Below, piece by piece: positions 8,408 to 16,929 of a stretch of 39,664 nt of DNA. Every line of letters starts with the position of its first letter. The stretch's first letter is position 1. Both the position numbers and the translations under genes were made by a program. The notes under the pieces were generated by a model that saw only the letters and a list, made by a program, of their open reading frames with translations, ran no database searches and was not told where the DNA came from. The DNA comes from a virus. Location: positions 1 to 39,664 of the IMG/VR virus record IMGVR_UViG_3300038409_000294. The stretch is one strand, 5' to 3'.

Positions 8408-8998
8408 CTATTCGCGGACCTCGACGAGGTCGATCTGCGAGACGACCTGCTGGTCCCAGGCATTCGCCTGCACCGGCAGATGATCGGTATCGAACCGCGC
8501 GGGGACGTCGAACTCAAAAGTCGCGGTTGGATTCGAACCGGGGTCGTACGCAAACGTGACCTGACCGGTCAGGTAGTCGATGCCGGCCGGCGCAACCGGT
8601 GACCCGCCAACCTTGACGACGACCGTGCCGACCACCGGCTTGGTGATGGTGCGGACATGCTGGAACCCGCCGATGTCGTAGCGCTTGACCAATTGCCAGA
8701 CGGTCGGCGTGAGCTCGACCATCAGCTGGTCGGCGGCGTCGTAATCGTTCCAGTCCTTGAGCCGGAACGAATAGGCCCGACCCTTCACCACATGAAAGAA
8801 CGCAATCACGTCGAGCATCTGCTCGCGCGTGCGGATACCGGTCGAGATGTTCCATTTGCCGCGCGCGTTGGCCCACAGGACGTTGCGCTCTTCGGCGCCG
8901 GAGGCGAGCGTCACCACGTTGGTCGAGAATGATGGCCCGCCGGTCGCCCCGCGCGCCACATAGGGCGGGAACGAGATATCGCGGAATGACAGGGGCAT
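8408..8998 (-). CDS. DUF2460 distal tail protein
   Basis: A 196-residue protein of the DUF2460 / TIGR02217 family, the distal tail protein of Rhodobacter GTA and related phages. It joins the tail tube to the hub. The start FRDISFPPYVARGATGGPSFSTNV and the segment GIRTREQMLDVIAFFHVVKGRAYSFRLKDWNDY are characteristic. The C-terminal part is beta-rich and ends in VVSQIDLVEVRE. It begins 4 bases after the tape-measure stop and is followed after 15 bases by DUF2163. Confidence 0.9.
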   Translation of the reverse strand: MPLSFRDISFPPYVARGATGGPSFSTNVVTLASGAEERNVLWANARGKWNISTGIRTREQMLDVIAFFHVVKGRAYSFRLKDWNDYDAADQLMVELTPTVWQLVKRYDIGGFQHVRTITKPVVGTVVVKVGGSPVAPAGIDYLTGQVTFAYDPGSNPTATFEFDVPARFDTDHLPVQANAWDQQVVSQIDLVEVRE

Positions 8999-9002
8999 CC
9001 TT

Positions 9003-12000
9003 TCAGCTCCCGCGCATGCCCATCCGCACCGCGCGCGCGAGGTCGGCGGCCACCTGGGTGCGGCTTGCCTGGAACGCGGCCGGGCTCGGCGTCTGGATCG
9101 TGACGTTGACCACCGGGGCGACCGGCATTCCGCCCCCCGCGCCGTAGTTTCGCGCCTCGTCGCGGCTCAGCACCCGCTCGCCGCGCTGCAGGATTGCCGG
9201 CACTTCATCCGGCGACAGGAAGGCGCCGTCGTGGAAGCGCGGCGCGCCCCTGAACACGGCGGCCGGCAGAGCGGCCGGCCTGCCGTCCAGCCCCACCAGG
9301 CCGCCTTCGTGGAATTTGAAGCCCTTCAACAGACCGCCCAGCAGCCCGCCGACATCGCCAAGCGTGGTGAGATTGGTGCCGAACAAGAAGTTCTTGAGCG
9401 GATTGAGCACCGCGAGCTTGAGGATTTCCTTTTCGATGTCGGCAAGAGCCGCGCGTCCGGCGTCGGCCCAGGATTTCCAGTCGAGCTTGCCCTGCGCGAT
9501 CAGGTCCGCAAAATGGTTGAAGGTCGTGTCCGTCATGCTCTGCAGGGACTGCATGGCGCCCTGCGAGCGGGCGAGCGACTGGTTCAGCCGCTCGATGTAG
9601 GCCGCATTGGCGAGGATCGCCTGGCCTTCGGCGCTGGCGAGGTCGATGCCCTTCTGGCGCAACTGCTGCTCGGCCTGCAGCTGGGCGATGATGACGGCGC
9701 GCTGCGATTCGCCAATGCCCGCGAGGTCGATCTGCTTCTGCAGCAGCTCGACCTGGTTTCGCTGGTTCTCCAGCGTCTGTAACGCCGCGGCGCGCGCCTG
9801 CTCGCCATGAAGCCGCGCATAGGCGCCGCGCAGCGCATCGATGACACGGCCGAGAGTGGCTTTCGCATCGCCCTCGGCGAGCGATTGCGCAATGATCAGC
9901 GGCCGCAGCGCCTGCTCGACCTGCATTTGCCGCTGCGCCTGTTCGGTCGAAAGCCGGCCGGCTAAGACCGCGTCGTTGAGCCGCCGCTGCGCGGCGGCTT
10001 CCGCAGTCAGATCGTTGACGGACTTGGCCGACTGCGCCGCCTGCTCGGCGATCTGCTCGCGAAGGAGATCGCGCGCCCGGCTTTCCACGTCCACGCCGTT
10101 CTGCACGGCCTCAGTCAGCGCCTTGCGGCGGACCTCGGCTTGCTGCGCGGCGGCGGCGCCCTTGAGCCAGGCATCGGCCAGACCAAGCGTCGCCTTGGTG
10201 TTGACGTCGAGGACGCGCGCCTGGTCGATCAGCGCCTGCGTGGCCTCGGCGCGCGCCTTGGCGCCGGTGCGCGTGATGTCGGCCTCGGCAATGGCGACCG
10301 GAATCGCCTGGCCGGCGAGTTCCAGCCGTCGCCGCTCTTCCGCGATGGCTGCCTTCTGGGCCGGGGTCTTGGCGGCCAGCGCCTGGATCTCGAGTTCGTC
10401 GAGGCGACGGGCTTTCTCGGCTGGATCGAGCCAGGTCTGGATCGCACGGGTGACTGCGTCATAGGCGGTTTCGACCTGCTTGAGATCGGCGACCTTCTGC
10501 TTGGCGAGTGGGTCGTCAAGCGCAGTGCGAATCTGCGCTTCACGTGCCCGCAGCGTCTGCAGCTCTTCAAATCCGGGCGTCAGCTCGCGAGCGACGGTGC
10601 CGGCGCGCACCGAGAGTTCGTTTGCCTTGGCTTCCTTTGCGCGCTGCTCGATCGTGTTGAGCTTGGCCTCGATCTTGGCGATTTCGGCGTCGACCTGCGC
10701 CAGCATCCGCGTGTTGAAGTTGCGGGCCTGGGCGGCGAAGCGCGTCGGCGGATTTTCGATCAGCGCCTGTAGGCGCGCGCGTTCCTGCTGCAGCTCCTTG
10801 AGGCGTTCCTCGATCGGGGCCCCGTCCAGCACCCGCGAGATCGCCCGGCCGATCGCGTCATAGGCGTTCGATGCCATTCGCCCGACGAAGTCCCAGGCGC
10901 GCCCAAGCGCCGTGGTGGCGTCGGCCGCGTTGATCAGGCTTCCCTTGAGCGCTTCGAGCAGGACCCGCTGCGCGGCGGTGCGGTCGTTGTGGTCGGCAAG
11001 CGTGCGAACGTATTGCCGCGTCCGGTCGTCGAGGAAGTTGAGCTTCGCATTCAGTGCATCGGCGCCCTTGATCGGGTCGGCGAAGGCGCTGGCCAGTTCC
11101 TTAGCGGCGGTCGCAACGTCGGTGCCGGTGGTTGCGGCATAATTCCTTGCGACCTTGATCAGGCCATCAAAATTCGAGACCGCAATCCTGCCGGTCTGCA
11201 GGAATGCGGCCTCCATTTCGCGGGCTGCGGCCACCGAAACGCCGGCAGTGGAAGCTGACCGTTCGGCGATCCGCTCGATCTGGCCGACGGTTACGCCCGC
11301 AGCTCGGCCGGTGCCGCCGAGCGCGACCTCGAGCTCCTTCTGCGACTCGATATAGCGGTAGTAGGAGTATCCTACGGCCGCGCCGATCGCCGCGATACCG
11401 GCGACCACCGCCACGGTGGGCGAGATCAGGCCCGTGAGACCCTTCCAGACACCCTGGAGCAGTCCGCCGAGGCCGCCTTCGCCCAACGCCGCCGAGGCCT
11501 TGATGCCCTCGGTGGTGAGCACCCGCATCGGGCTTTGGCCCGAAATCAGCGCGTCGACCGTATGGCGCGCGGCCGAGCCCAGGATCAGAACCTGGTTGGT
11601 GCTGAGCGCCGCGCTGCCGCCGTACTTCTCAATGACCGCCGCGGCTTCCTTGTAGCGGCTGTTGGCAAGCGCGACGGCGGCCGCATGCTCGGCCTGCGTG
11701 ATCGCGCCAGCCTTGAACAGCGAGCCTGCTTCCGCGACATCGCTGTTGAGCTTCTTTTGCGCGGTGCCCAGCGGATCGATCTGCGCCCGCAGCGCCGAGG
11801 TTCGGGCTTCCAGATCTTCGGCGGCCCGGGCGGTTTCCTCGAAGACCGCAGCCGACTCGCGCGCCGACTTCGGCTGCGTATCGACGCCGAGGACCTGGTT
11901 GAAGCCACGCTGTGCCTGGTCGGTGGCGCCGGCCTGTCGTGCGGCCTCCGCCAACCGCTGGAGACGCTGAGCCTGCCGATCGGTGGCGGCGCCCGTTGCA

Positions 12001-12122
12001 TCCATATCGGCTGCAACGCCACGGAACGCATCCTGCCCGGCCTTGCCGACTTCGTCGAACGCGCGCTTGACGTCGGCCTTGCCCTCGACGCCGAGGCGGA
12101 TCGAGACCTGTGTGGTGCTCAT
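9003..12122 (-). CDS. Tail tape measure protein
   Basis: A 1039-residue protein that sets tail length and is ejected ahead of the DNA. It is mostly Ala/Arg/Gln/Glu-rich coiled coil. It has a hydrophobic membrane-like segment (TVAVVAGIAAIGAAVGYSYY, about residues 235-255) and a C-terminal part with FHEGGLVGLDGRPA and VLSRDEARNYG, typical of lambda-family tape measures. At about 0.15 nm per residue, the usual rule, the tail would be near 155 nm; this is an inference. Its ATG overlaps the stop of the frameshifted chaperone (ATGA), as in other siphoviruses. Confidence 0.92.
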   Translation of the reverse strand: MSTTQVSIRLGVEGKADVKRAFDEVGKAGQDAFRGVAADMDATGAATDRQAQRLQRLAEAARQAGATDQAQRGFNQVLGVDTQPKSARESAAVFEETARAAEDLEARTSALRAQIDPLGTAQKKLNSDVAEAGSLFKAGAITQAEHAAAVALANSRYKEAAAVIEKYGGSAALSTNQVLILGSAARHTVDALISGQSPMRVLTTEGIKASAALGEGGLGGLLQGVWKGLTGLISPTVAVVAGIAAIGAAVGYSYYRYIESQKELEVALGGTGRAAGVTVGQIERIAERSASTAGVSVAAAREMEAAFLQTGRIAVSNFDGLIKVARNYAATTGTDVATAAKELASAFADPIKGADALNAKLNFLDDRTRQYVRTLADHNDRTAAQRVLLEALKGSLINAADATTALGRAWDFVGRMASNAYDAIGRAISRVLDGAPIEERLKELQQERARLQALIENPPTRFAAQARNFNTRMLAQVDAEIAKIEAKLNTIEQRAKEAKANELSVRAGTVARELTPGFEELQTLRAREAQIRTALDDPLAKQKVADLKQVETAYDAVTRAIQTWLDPAEKARRLDELEIQALAAKTPAQKAAIAEERRRLELAGQAIPVAIAEADITRTGAKARAEATQALIDQARVLDVNTKATLGLADAWLKGAAAAQQAEVRRKALTEAVQNGVDVESRARDLLREQIAEQAAQSAKSVNDLTAEAAAQRRLNDAVLAGRLSTEQAQRQMQVEQALRPLIIAQSLAEGDAKATLGRVIDALRGAYARLHGEQARAAALQTLENQRNQVELLQKQIDLAGIGESQRAVIIAQLQAEQQLRQKGIDLASAEGQAILANAAYIERLNQSLARSQGAMQSLQSMTDTTFNHFADLIAQGKLDWKSWADAGRAALADIEKEILKLAVLNPLKNFLFGTNLTTLGDVGGLLGGLLKGFKFHEGGLVGLDGRPAALPAAVFRGAPRFHDGAFLSPDEVPAILQRGERVLSRDEARNYGAGGGMPVAPVVNVTIQTPSPAAFQASRTQVAADLARAVRMGMRGS

Positions 12123-12831
12123 TCGTTATTCCGGCCGTAGGCTCGAACGATGATCGGCTCGACCTCGGGAAGGAGTTCAACGAGCAGCGGACTGAGCGCG
12201 CCCATGGCCTCGGCGAGCAGCAGGACCGCGCCGAAATCGACTGCGTAGACGCCGCCCATGACGGCCCGGACCTGCCCGGCCGCGCGCTTGAGCACCGCCC
12301 AGGCCGCAATGCCGTCCGGCGTTTGTGGCGCGTGTTCGAGATACGGACAGGCCGCGCAAGTTTCCGGGCAGGCCGCGCAATAGCCCTCGCCCCCGCCGAA
12401 GTGCCACTCGGCGAGAGCGGTCAGACGTTTTTTTCCGCGTCCTGGATCAGGGCCGGCCCGACATACAAACGATCGATCGCGTCGAACACCGGCCATAGTT
12501 CGAGGGCGGCGTCGATCGTCTCCTTGCTTGGCTCGACCGGATTGCCGTCGGCGTCGCCAATGCCCTCCCAGGCAGCAATCCCCGAATGCGCGAGCGAGCT
12601 CGTGAACGCAACGCCGGCCTTGACCATTGCGTCCTCGCCGCCGGCGCGCAGCACATCAGCTGCTGCGGTGCGCGCGAGCAGGATCGCGGCCACCGTAATC
12701 GGCCGGAACTGCACGCGCACGCCGGGAACGAGACCAAGCCAGAACGGCGTACGGTCCGTGTTGAGCTTGAGCATCGGCGCATTCGAGCGGGGCGCGGTAT
12801 CGGCCGACGCCTTGGATTTGACCTTAGTCAT
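12119..12831 (-). CDS. Tail assembly chaperone fusion made by -1 frameshift (G-T type)
   Basis: Reading from the ATG at 12831, slipping back one base at A AAA AAC (12433-12427) and continuing to the TGA at 12119 gives a 237-residue protein: 135 from the first frame and 102 from the second. The second part (RLTALAEWHFGGGEG to RAYGRNNE) has no start codon of its own near its beginning. It contains CAACPETCAACP, two CxxC pairs from a 7-codon tandem duplication. Its stop overlaps the tape-measure ATG. In lambda and many siphoviruses the short and the frameshifted chaperone coat the tape measure during tail assembly; the layout here is the same. The frameshift itself is inferred. Confidence 0.82.
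12394..12433 (-). promoter_or_regulatory. Programmed -1 ribosomal frameshift signal
   Basis: The minus strand shows the slippery heptamer A AAA AAC (12433-12427) set correctly on the reading frame (GAA AAA AAC GTC TGA). The normal stop is two codons later. After a 13-nt spacer a perfect 6-bp hairpin follows (CGCCGA, 8-nt loop, TCGGCG; 12413-12394). Heptamer, spacer and stem match the known design of -1 frameshift sites between tail chaperone genes. Confidence 0.85.
12421..12831 (-). CDS. Tail assembly chaperone, short form (G type)
   Basis: A 136-residue protein read in the normal frame, ending VGPALIQDAEKNV. The ATG at 12831 has GGGA upstream. Upstream in-frame codons only extend into the tail tube gene and look non-coding. 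The protein is mainly helical in its second half (AAILLARTAAADVL, KETIDAALELWPVFDAIDRLYVG), as expected for tail assembly chaperones of this position. It lies between tail tube and tape measure. Most ribosomes should make this form; a minority should slip to the long form. Confidence 0.85.
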   Translation of the reverse strand: MTKVKSKASADTAPRSNAPMLKLNTDRTPFWLGLVPGVRVQFRPITVAAILLARTAAADVLRAGGEDAMVKAGVAFTSSLAHSGIAAWEGIGDADGNPVEPSKETIDAALELWPVFDAIDRLYVGPALIQDAEKNV

Positions 12832-12848
12832 GTTGGGAATCCCGTTTG

Positions 12849-13790
12849 TCAGTAAGCGGCGACATCGTTCACCAGCACCGCGGTGCAGGTCTTGTGCAGC
12901 GTCGGGTCCTTGGCGGCTTGCCAGGCGAAGGCCGCCTGGATGCCGCCCGGGCCCTGGATCGGTGTCTTGGGTTTGGGCAGGAAGGCGCTGTGAACCGTGA
13001 ACAGCAGCGACTTGTCGGCATCGATTGCCCACCCGAAAGAGAGCTCACACGGGTCGCCCGAGGTCGCCTGGTCGAGCAGCACGGTGTCGGCAAAGCGCAC
13101 ATTGACGCTGCCGGTCACGGCGACCATCGCAGGATCGGCATCCTCGATGCGGCCGTCGGGACGAATGACCTCGACCTTGTCGAGATTGTTCATGTAGGTG
13201 AGTTCGGCCGACACGATGTGGCCGAGCGCGGTGCCGTTGCGCTTGATCTCGCCCATGAACTGGGAGAAGCGTTCGATCGCGGCTTCGCTGGGCGAGCCGG
13301 CAGCCGACGAGGTTGCCTTCGTCTCGCCCTGCGCGATGAGGCTCATGGTGGCGTTGAGGAGTCCCGACCGCTGCAACTGAATCTTCATGGTGTTGGCGCG
13401 CACGCCGACGTTCATGCCGTAACTCGGCACCTCCGGCATGCCGATCTCGATCGCCATCGAGGGCAGCGTCAGCGCGCCCGACACGAAGGTGTGGGTGATG
13501 ACGCCCGAATTGTCGACCGAGGTCGGCGCCCCCATCAGGAGCTTCAGCCAATAGCCGAAGTTGCGCAGGTCGACCGGAACGACAGCGTCACCATCGTTGT
13601 TGACCACATCCCGGCTCGGCGGCAGTGGCTCGCGGCCATAGCCCAAGAGGTCGCTCGCGATCAGGTTTTGCTCGTCGCCGAGTGCCGACGACACGAATGG
13701 CAGCTTCTTGTAACCGGCGACCGGCGCGGTGCCATATACGGTCTCGAACACCGCTGCCATGACTGCATTCGCACCTCTGGCGCGAGCCAT
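12849..13790 (-). CDS. Major tail tube protein
   Basis: A 313-residue protein of the phage tail tube family used by lambda-like alphaproteobacterial phages. It starts MARARGANAVMAAVFETVYGTAP and contains KKLPFVSSALGDEQNLIASDLLG and NFGYWLKLLMGAP, then alternating beta-type segments. It would polymerise into the tube below the head. It precedes the tail chaperone genes and follows an inserted homing endonuclease. Position (after the tail terminator, before chaperones and tape measure) fits lambda V. Confidence 0.87.
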   Translation of the reverse strand: MARARGANAVMAAVFETVYGTAPVAGYKKLPFVSSALGDEQNLIASDLLGYGREPLPPSRDVVNNDGDAVVPVDLRNFGYWLKLLMGAPTSVDNSGVITHTFVSGALTLPSMAIEIGMPEVPSYGMNVGVRANTMKIQLQRSGLLNATMSLIAQGETKATSSAAGSPSEAAIERFSQFMGEIKRNGTALGHIVSAELTYMNNLDKVEVIRPDGRIEDADPAMVAVTGSVNVRFADTVLLDQATSGDPCELSFGWAIDADKSLLFTVHSAFLPKPKTPIQGPGGIQAAFAWQAAKDPTLHKTCTAVLVNDVAAY

Positions 13791-13828
13791 GATATTCTCC
13801 TTCTTTGGTTGTTGGGACGGGCGCGCCG

Positions 13829-14335
13829 CTAAGCCGCTCGCGCAAATTCACCGAAATACTTGATCGCGGCAGCGACGTAAGCTGCATGTGCGCGTTCGGC
13901 CGTTGAAAACCGACCCAAGTGGGTCGAGCGACCATCCACGACGATTTTTGCGCGCCACTTATTCGTTTGGCGACAGAACGACACGCCCTTCAGCCCAGAT
14001 GAGTTGGTCGAAAAACGTCGAGAGTTCTGCATGTTCTGCGCGGTCGTTGTGCGTCTCAGATTGGCGATCCGATTGTCGTCAGGATTGCCATTTGCGTGGT
14101 CGAGCTTGAAGCCCGGCCATGCCCCATGAACGAGAAACCAAGCCAGCTGATGTGCTTGGTATCGCTGACCGTCGATCGTGATCCGTCGATGACCACTCCG
14201 GGATATTGACCCTGCAGTCGCGCCAGCGTTCGTCCTCTTGTTGGGCTTAGCGCGCCAGCGGAATACGCCGGCCCGTGGATCGTAATCCAAGAGTTCACGC
14301 ACGCTCTCGATCCGCGGCGCCTTTGCACGCAGCAT
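13829..14335 (-). mobile_element. HNH homing endonuclease with AP2 domain
   Basis: A 168-residue free-standing homing endonuclease gene. Residues about 50-105 form an HNH_3-type nuclease (HQLAWFLVHGAWPGFKLDHANGNPDDNRIANLR, with the central His in KLDHANG). Residues about 110-165 form an AP2-type DNA-binding domain (GLKGVSFCRQTNKWRAKI, GRFSTAERAHAAYVAAAIKYFGEFA). Such genes copy themselves into matching sites of co-infecting phages and have no role in virion assembly. It sits between tail terminator and tail tube, genes that are adjacent in lambda. The insertion lies in an intergenic gap, so neither neighbour is broken. Its codon use is somewhat less GC-rich than the flanks. Confidence 0.88.
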
Positions 14336-14359
14336 GGATGCTTCTCGGATTTGTCTGGA

Positions 14360-14794
14360 TCAGTTCAGCGGATCGGTGGTGCCGTAGACCGCGACGATCG
14401 CGACGTCGGCCCAGCGGCCGGCGCGAGCTCCGGTCGTCTCGACATCTTCCGTTGCCGGCGCTTCGGCTTCGATGAAATCACAGAGCCCGCCGAGCGTTCG
14501 GTCCGCGAACACGGCCGCGCCGATCGCACCGAGCATTCCGTCGAGCACCTTCTCGCGGGTCTGGCTCGAAGTCTCGTACGCCGCGATCTCGATCGGGATG
14601 CGGTGGGTGTAGACATAAGTAAGCGGCGAGAGGATGACTTCCGGCTCGCCCGGATCGCCGTCGCGGACGATCGCAAGTCCGCCCGGCGGGATGCGCTCCG
14701 GTTTGGCCAGGTTGCGCTTGACCTCCGCGTTCGGCAGCGCGGAAATGACCAGCGCCTTGATCGCGTCGAGCACTTGTTCTCGTCGGCTGGTCAT
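14360..14794 (-). CDS. Tail terminator-like minor tail protein
   Basis: A 144-residue protein starting at the ATG at 14794, which overlaps the stop of the 29-codon ORF (ATGA). A longer reading to 14992 runs through other genes and is not supported. The pattern RREQVLDAIKALV, GGLAIVRDGDPGEPEVILSPLTYVYTHRIPIEIA and RTLGGLCDFIEAEAPAT is that of proteins often labelled acyl-CoA transferase in rhizobial phages. Their place just before the tail tube suggests a lambda U-like tail terminator instead. The assignment rests on position and family recollection. Confidence 0.72.
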   Translation of the reverse strand: MTSRREQVLDAIKALVISALPNAEVKRNLAKPERIPPGGLAIVRDGDPGEPEVILSPLTYVYTHRIPIEIAAYETSSQTREKVLDGMLGAIGAAVFADRTLGGLCDFIEAEAPATEDVETTGARAGRWADVAIVAVYGTTDPLN

Positions 14795-14880
14795 CGTGCG
14801 GTCGCCACGAGAACCGAAGCAATTAAGACGAAAGACAGAAGCGTCATAAGTATCGCAACTCTCTTGTGATCCACCATCAT
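14791..14880 (-). CDS. 29-residue single-span membrane micro-ORF
   Basis: The ORF starts MMVDHKRVAILM and continues as a strongly hydrophobic segment (TLLSFVLIASVLVATA) ending in Arg. Both ends are coupled: its first ATG overlaps the stop of the DUF6441 gene (ATGA), and its stop overlaps the ATG of the tail terminator gene (ATGA). GGAG lies directly upstream of the paired ATGs. It may be a real small membrane protein or only a bridge that keeps ribosomes moving between two genes. No family is known to me. Confidence 0.5.
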   Translation of the reverse strand: MMVDHKRVAILMTLLSFVLIASVLVATAR

Positions 14881-15533
14881 CTCCAATGACTCGCGAGCAG
14901 GCTGGGGATTCGGTCGGCCCAACGCTGAGCCGCGCTCGCGACGTCGAGCCGTTTTTGCAATGTGACCTGGGGCACCAGGATGAACACCACAACGGTCGCC
15001 CGGCCTTTCAGCCGCGTGAACTGTGCGCCGGCGCGGGTGCGCCCGATGTTCGGCCTCGCAAGTCCCTTCTTGCTGAGCCGGGCATTGTCGGCGACGAGCA
15101 GCGACGGCCGCCCGCGGCGATAGACGAACCGCAACCGCATGCCGGTGCGCCGCTCCCAGCCGCCCGGCGTGATCCGCTTCATGCCGCCGGTCGCGCTCAA
15201 TCCCTTCACGCCCGCGGCCGGAGTCGGGATTGCAAGCCAGAAGCCGCGGCTCGACTTGATGGTCACGCCGCGGTCGAACGCATCGGCGATATTGGGCGCC
15301 TTCGACCAGACGAAGGATGCGGCTTCCAGGCTCGCGCCGCCTTCCGGGTAGGTCTTGCCACGCCAGGTGTTCGCCAGGCGCTGCCCGAGGCCCGCATCGA
15401 CCACATCGGCCCGAAGATCGCCCTTCAGGCCTTCTGTCGCTTCTCGCATGGCGCCGGTGACGGAACGCGCCGCATCGCCCTCTGCATCCCTCAAGCCCTT
15501 GGCGAGGTCGTCGGTCTTCAGCGTGAAGCGCAT
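14877..15533 (-). CDS. DUF6441 neck / minor tail protein
   Basis: A 218-residue protein matching the DUF6441 pattern seen in alphaproteobacterial lambda-like phages: an N-terminal amphipathic helix (LAKGLRDAEGDAARSVTGAMREATEGLK), TWRGKTYPEGGASLEAASFVWSKAP, and a basic C-terminal half. By position between the head-tail joining protein and the tail terminator it should act in the neck (compare lambda Z). Function is inferred. It ends in a 4-base overlap with the following micro-ORF. Confidence 0.78.
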   Translation of the reverse strand: MRFTLKTDDLAKGLRDAEGDAARSVTGAMREATEGLKGDLRADVVDAGLGQRLANTWRGKTYPEGGASLEAASFVWSKAPNIADAFDRGVTIKSSRGFWLAIPTPAAGVKGLSATGGMKRITPGGWERRTGMRLRFVYRRGRPSLLVADNARLSKKGLARPNIGRTRAGAQFTRLKGRATVVVFILVPQVTLQKRLDVASAAQRWADRIPSLLASHWR

Positions 15534-15536
15534 GGA

Positions 15537-15854
15537 TCATGCGGGCGGTGCCGCTTCGCAGGTCCAGACCAGCCCAAGACTGTCCGCGACCGGAGTGGCA
15601 ATAATTTCGAAGGTGGCGGCTTCGATCTCGACGGTGTCGCCGCTCGCAGGGTCAGGGATCTCCGACCTGCGCACGTCGACCAGCATGGTCGGCAGAAGCG
15701 CCCGGCTGTCGCCGAACGAGCCGACCTGGTCCGGGCGCCTGGTGATGACACGGACGGCTAATCCGGCACCCGCACCGCCCGCACGCCAAGTGGCGTCGCG
15801 GGCGATGTTCGAGTCGGCGAACAGCGCGTCGGTTACCGCCGCGAACGCGTCCAT
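15537..15854 (-). CDS. Head-tail joining protein, lambda FII-like
   Basis: A 105-residue, beta-rich protein located directly after the capsid gene. It shows the arrangement of lambda FII-type attachment proteins: a short N-terminal helix (FAAVTDALFAD), then ARDATWRAGGAGAGLAVRVITRRPDQ, and a compact beta domain (TMLVDVRRSEIPDPASGDTVEIEAATFEI). FII-like proteins seal the head and offer the tail docking surface. The assignment rests on length, position and fold impression. It is 2-3 bases away from both neighbours. Confidence 0.75.
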   Translation of the reverse strand: MDAFAAVTDALFADSNIARDATWRAGGAGAGLAVRVITRRPDQVGSFGDSRALLPTMLVDVRRSEIPDPASGDTVEIEAATFEIIATPVADSLGLVWTCEAAPPA

Positions 15855-15857
15855 CGT

Positions 15858-16880
15858 TCAGTTGCTGGTGAGAATCTTGACCGCAAGACGAGGCCGCTTG
15901 TTCACTGGCAGCGGCGAGGCTTCGGTCTTCACGTCGATGGCGCTGCCGTCTTGCCGGGCAATCTGGCGGGCATAGATCGGCAGGCCCACGGTGTTGACGG
16001 TCTCGATCAGGTTCGCAGGCGCCCCGTAGGTCACGAAGGTGTCCATGGTGCCGAGCGGAAACGCGATGCCTTCGCCAGCCGGGATCAGCGTCTCGGTCGC
16101 GCCGGTCGAGAGCGTGACGGTGGCGTTGTACTCCTCGAACACGATACCGGCGAACGGAAACCGCCTCCGGGTGTCTTCCCGCAGCGGCTGGGCACCGGTT
16201 GAGGAGAAGTACTTGTAGGCCTCCTCGACCTTGGAATGGCCGATCAGCTTGTCGAAGAATCCGGGGCTGACCAACGCCAGCACCCCGTTCATGGTCTCGC
16301 CCTTAAGCTCGGTCTCGATGTCGCGCAGCACCTCACGGCACTTCGCCTGCACGTTGGTCGTGGCGGTGCCGAGCACTAGATCGACCGACTGCTGGGCGAG
16401 GCCGAACTCGTCGAAGTAATCGTAGAGTTCGGTGCCGGCGCCGTCCTTCACCACACCCCGCAGGGCGTTGATCTCCATGTATTCGCGGGTCTGCGCATGC
16501 TTCCCTCGCATGCGGGTGAGCTTGCGCTCCATCACGGTGGCGAGTGGGTCGGCGGCATCCGCGACGCCGAAGCCGCGCACGCCTTGGATATCCTGCGGCG
16601 TGATCACGTCGTCGTGCGGAATCCACGGTACCGTGAAGGAGCGCATAGAGCGCGTATCGCGATTGGCGACGGTCGCGGGGCCGCCGAGCGGCACGGTGGG
16701 CAGCAGGTTGAGCACCCCCTCGGCCTGCTCGATGATGACGCTGCGCTGGGTGATGCCTTCGAACCGGAACAGGCCGAGTTCGCCAAGACGCGTATAGACG
16801 TTGGGCAGGATGTTGATGGCGGTGGTCATCTCGGCGAGCGTGTAGCCGCCCGCGTCGAAGGGATTGATCATCGGGGCCAT
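15858..16880 (-). CDS. Major capsid protein, lambda gpE family
   Basis: A 340-residue capsid protein of the Phage_cap_E family, which has the HK97 fold. Typical segments are NPFDAGGYTLAEMTTAINILPNVYTRLGELGLF at the N-terminus, VNTV-type and PWIPHDDVITPQDIQGVRGFG in the middle, and a C-terminal ETVNTVGLPIYARQI. Length is usual for the family (about 340). It is preceded by the decoration protein, as in lambda (D then E), and followed by an FII-like gene. Its ATG at 16880 has AAGGAG upstream. Confidence 0.93.
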   Translation of the reverse strand: MAPMINPFDAGGYTLAEMTTAINILPNVYTRLGELGLFRFEGITQRSVIIEQAEGVLNLLPTVPLGGPATVANRDTRSMRSFTVPWIPHDDVITPQDIQGVRGFGVADAADPLATVMERKLTRMRGKHAQTREYMEINALRGVVKDGAGTELYDYFDEFGLAQQSVDLVLGTATTNVQAKCREVLRDIETELKGETMNGVLALVSPGFFDKLIGHSKVEEAYKYFSSTGAQPLREDTRRRFPFAGIVFEEYNATVTLSTGATETLIPAGEGIAFPLGTMDTFVTYGAPANLIETVNTVGLPIYARQIARQDGSAIDVKTEASPLPVNKRPRLAVKILTSN

Positions 16881-16901
16881 GGGGTCTCCTTGAAATGGTT
16901 T

Positions 16902-16929
16902 GGGCCCCGACGAAGGTTCGTCGAGGCCC
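16902..16929 (-). promoter_or_regulatory. Strong hairpin between decoration and capsid genes
   Basis: In minus-strand RNA a 13-bp stem (GGGCCTCGACGAA with TTCGTCGGGGCCC, one U-G pair) closes a 2-nt loop. It lies in the 76-bp gap between the decoration gene and the capsid start. No U run follows, so it is not a classic terminator. It may protect or set the 5' end of the capsid message, or act as a partial attenuator. This role is inferred. Confidence 0.5.
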
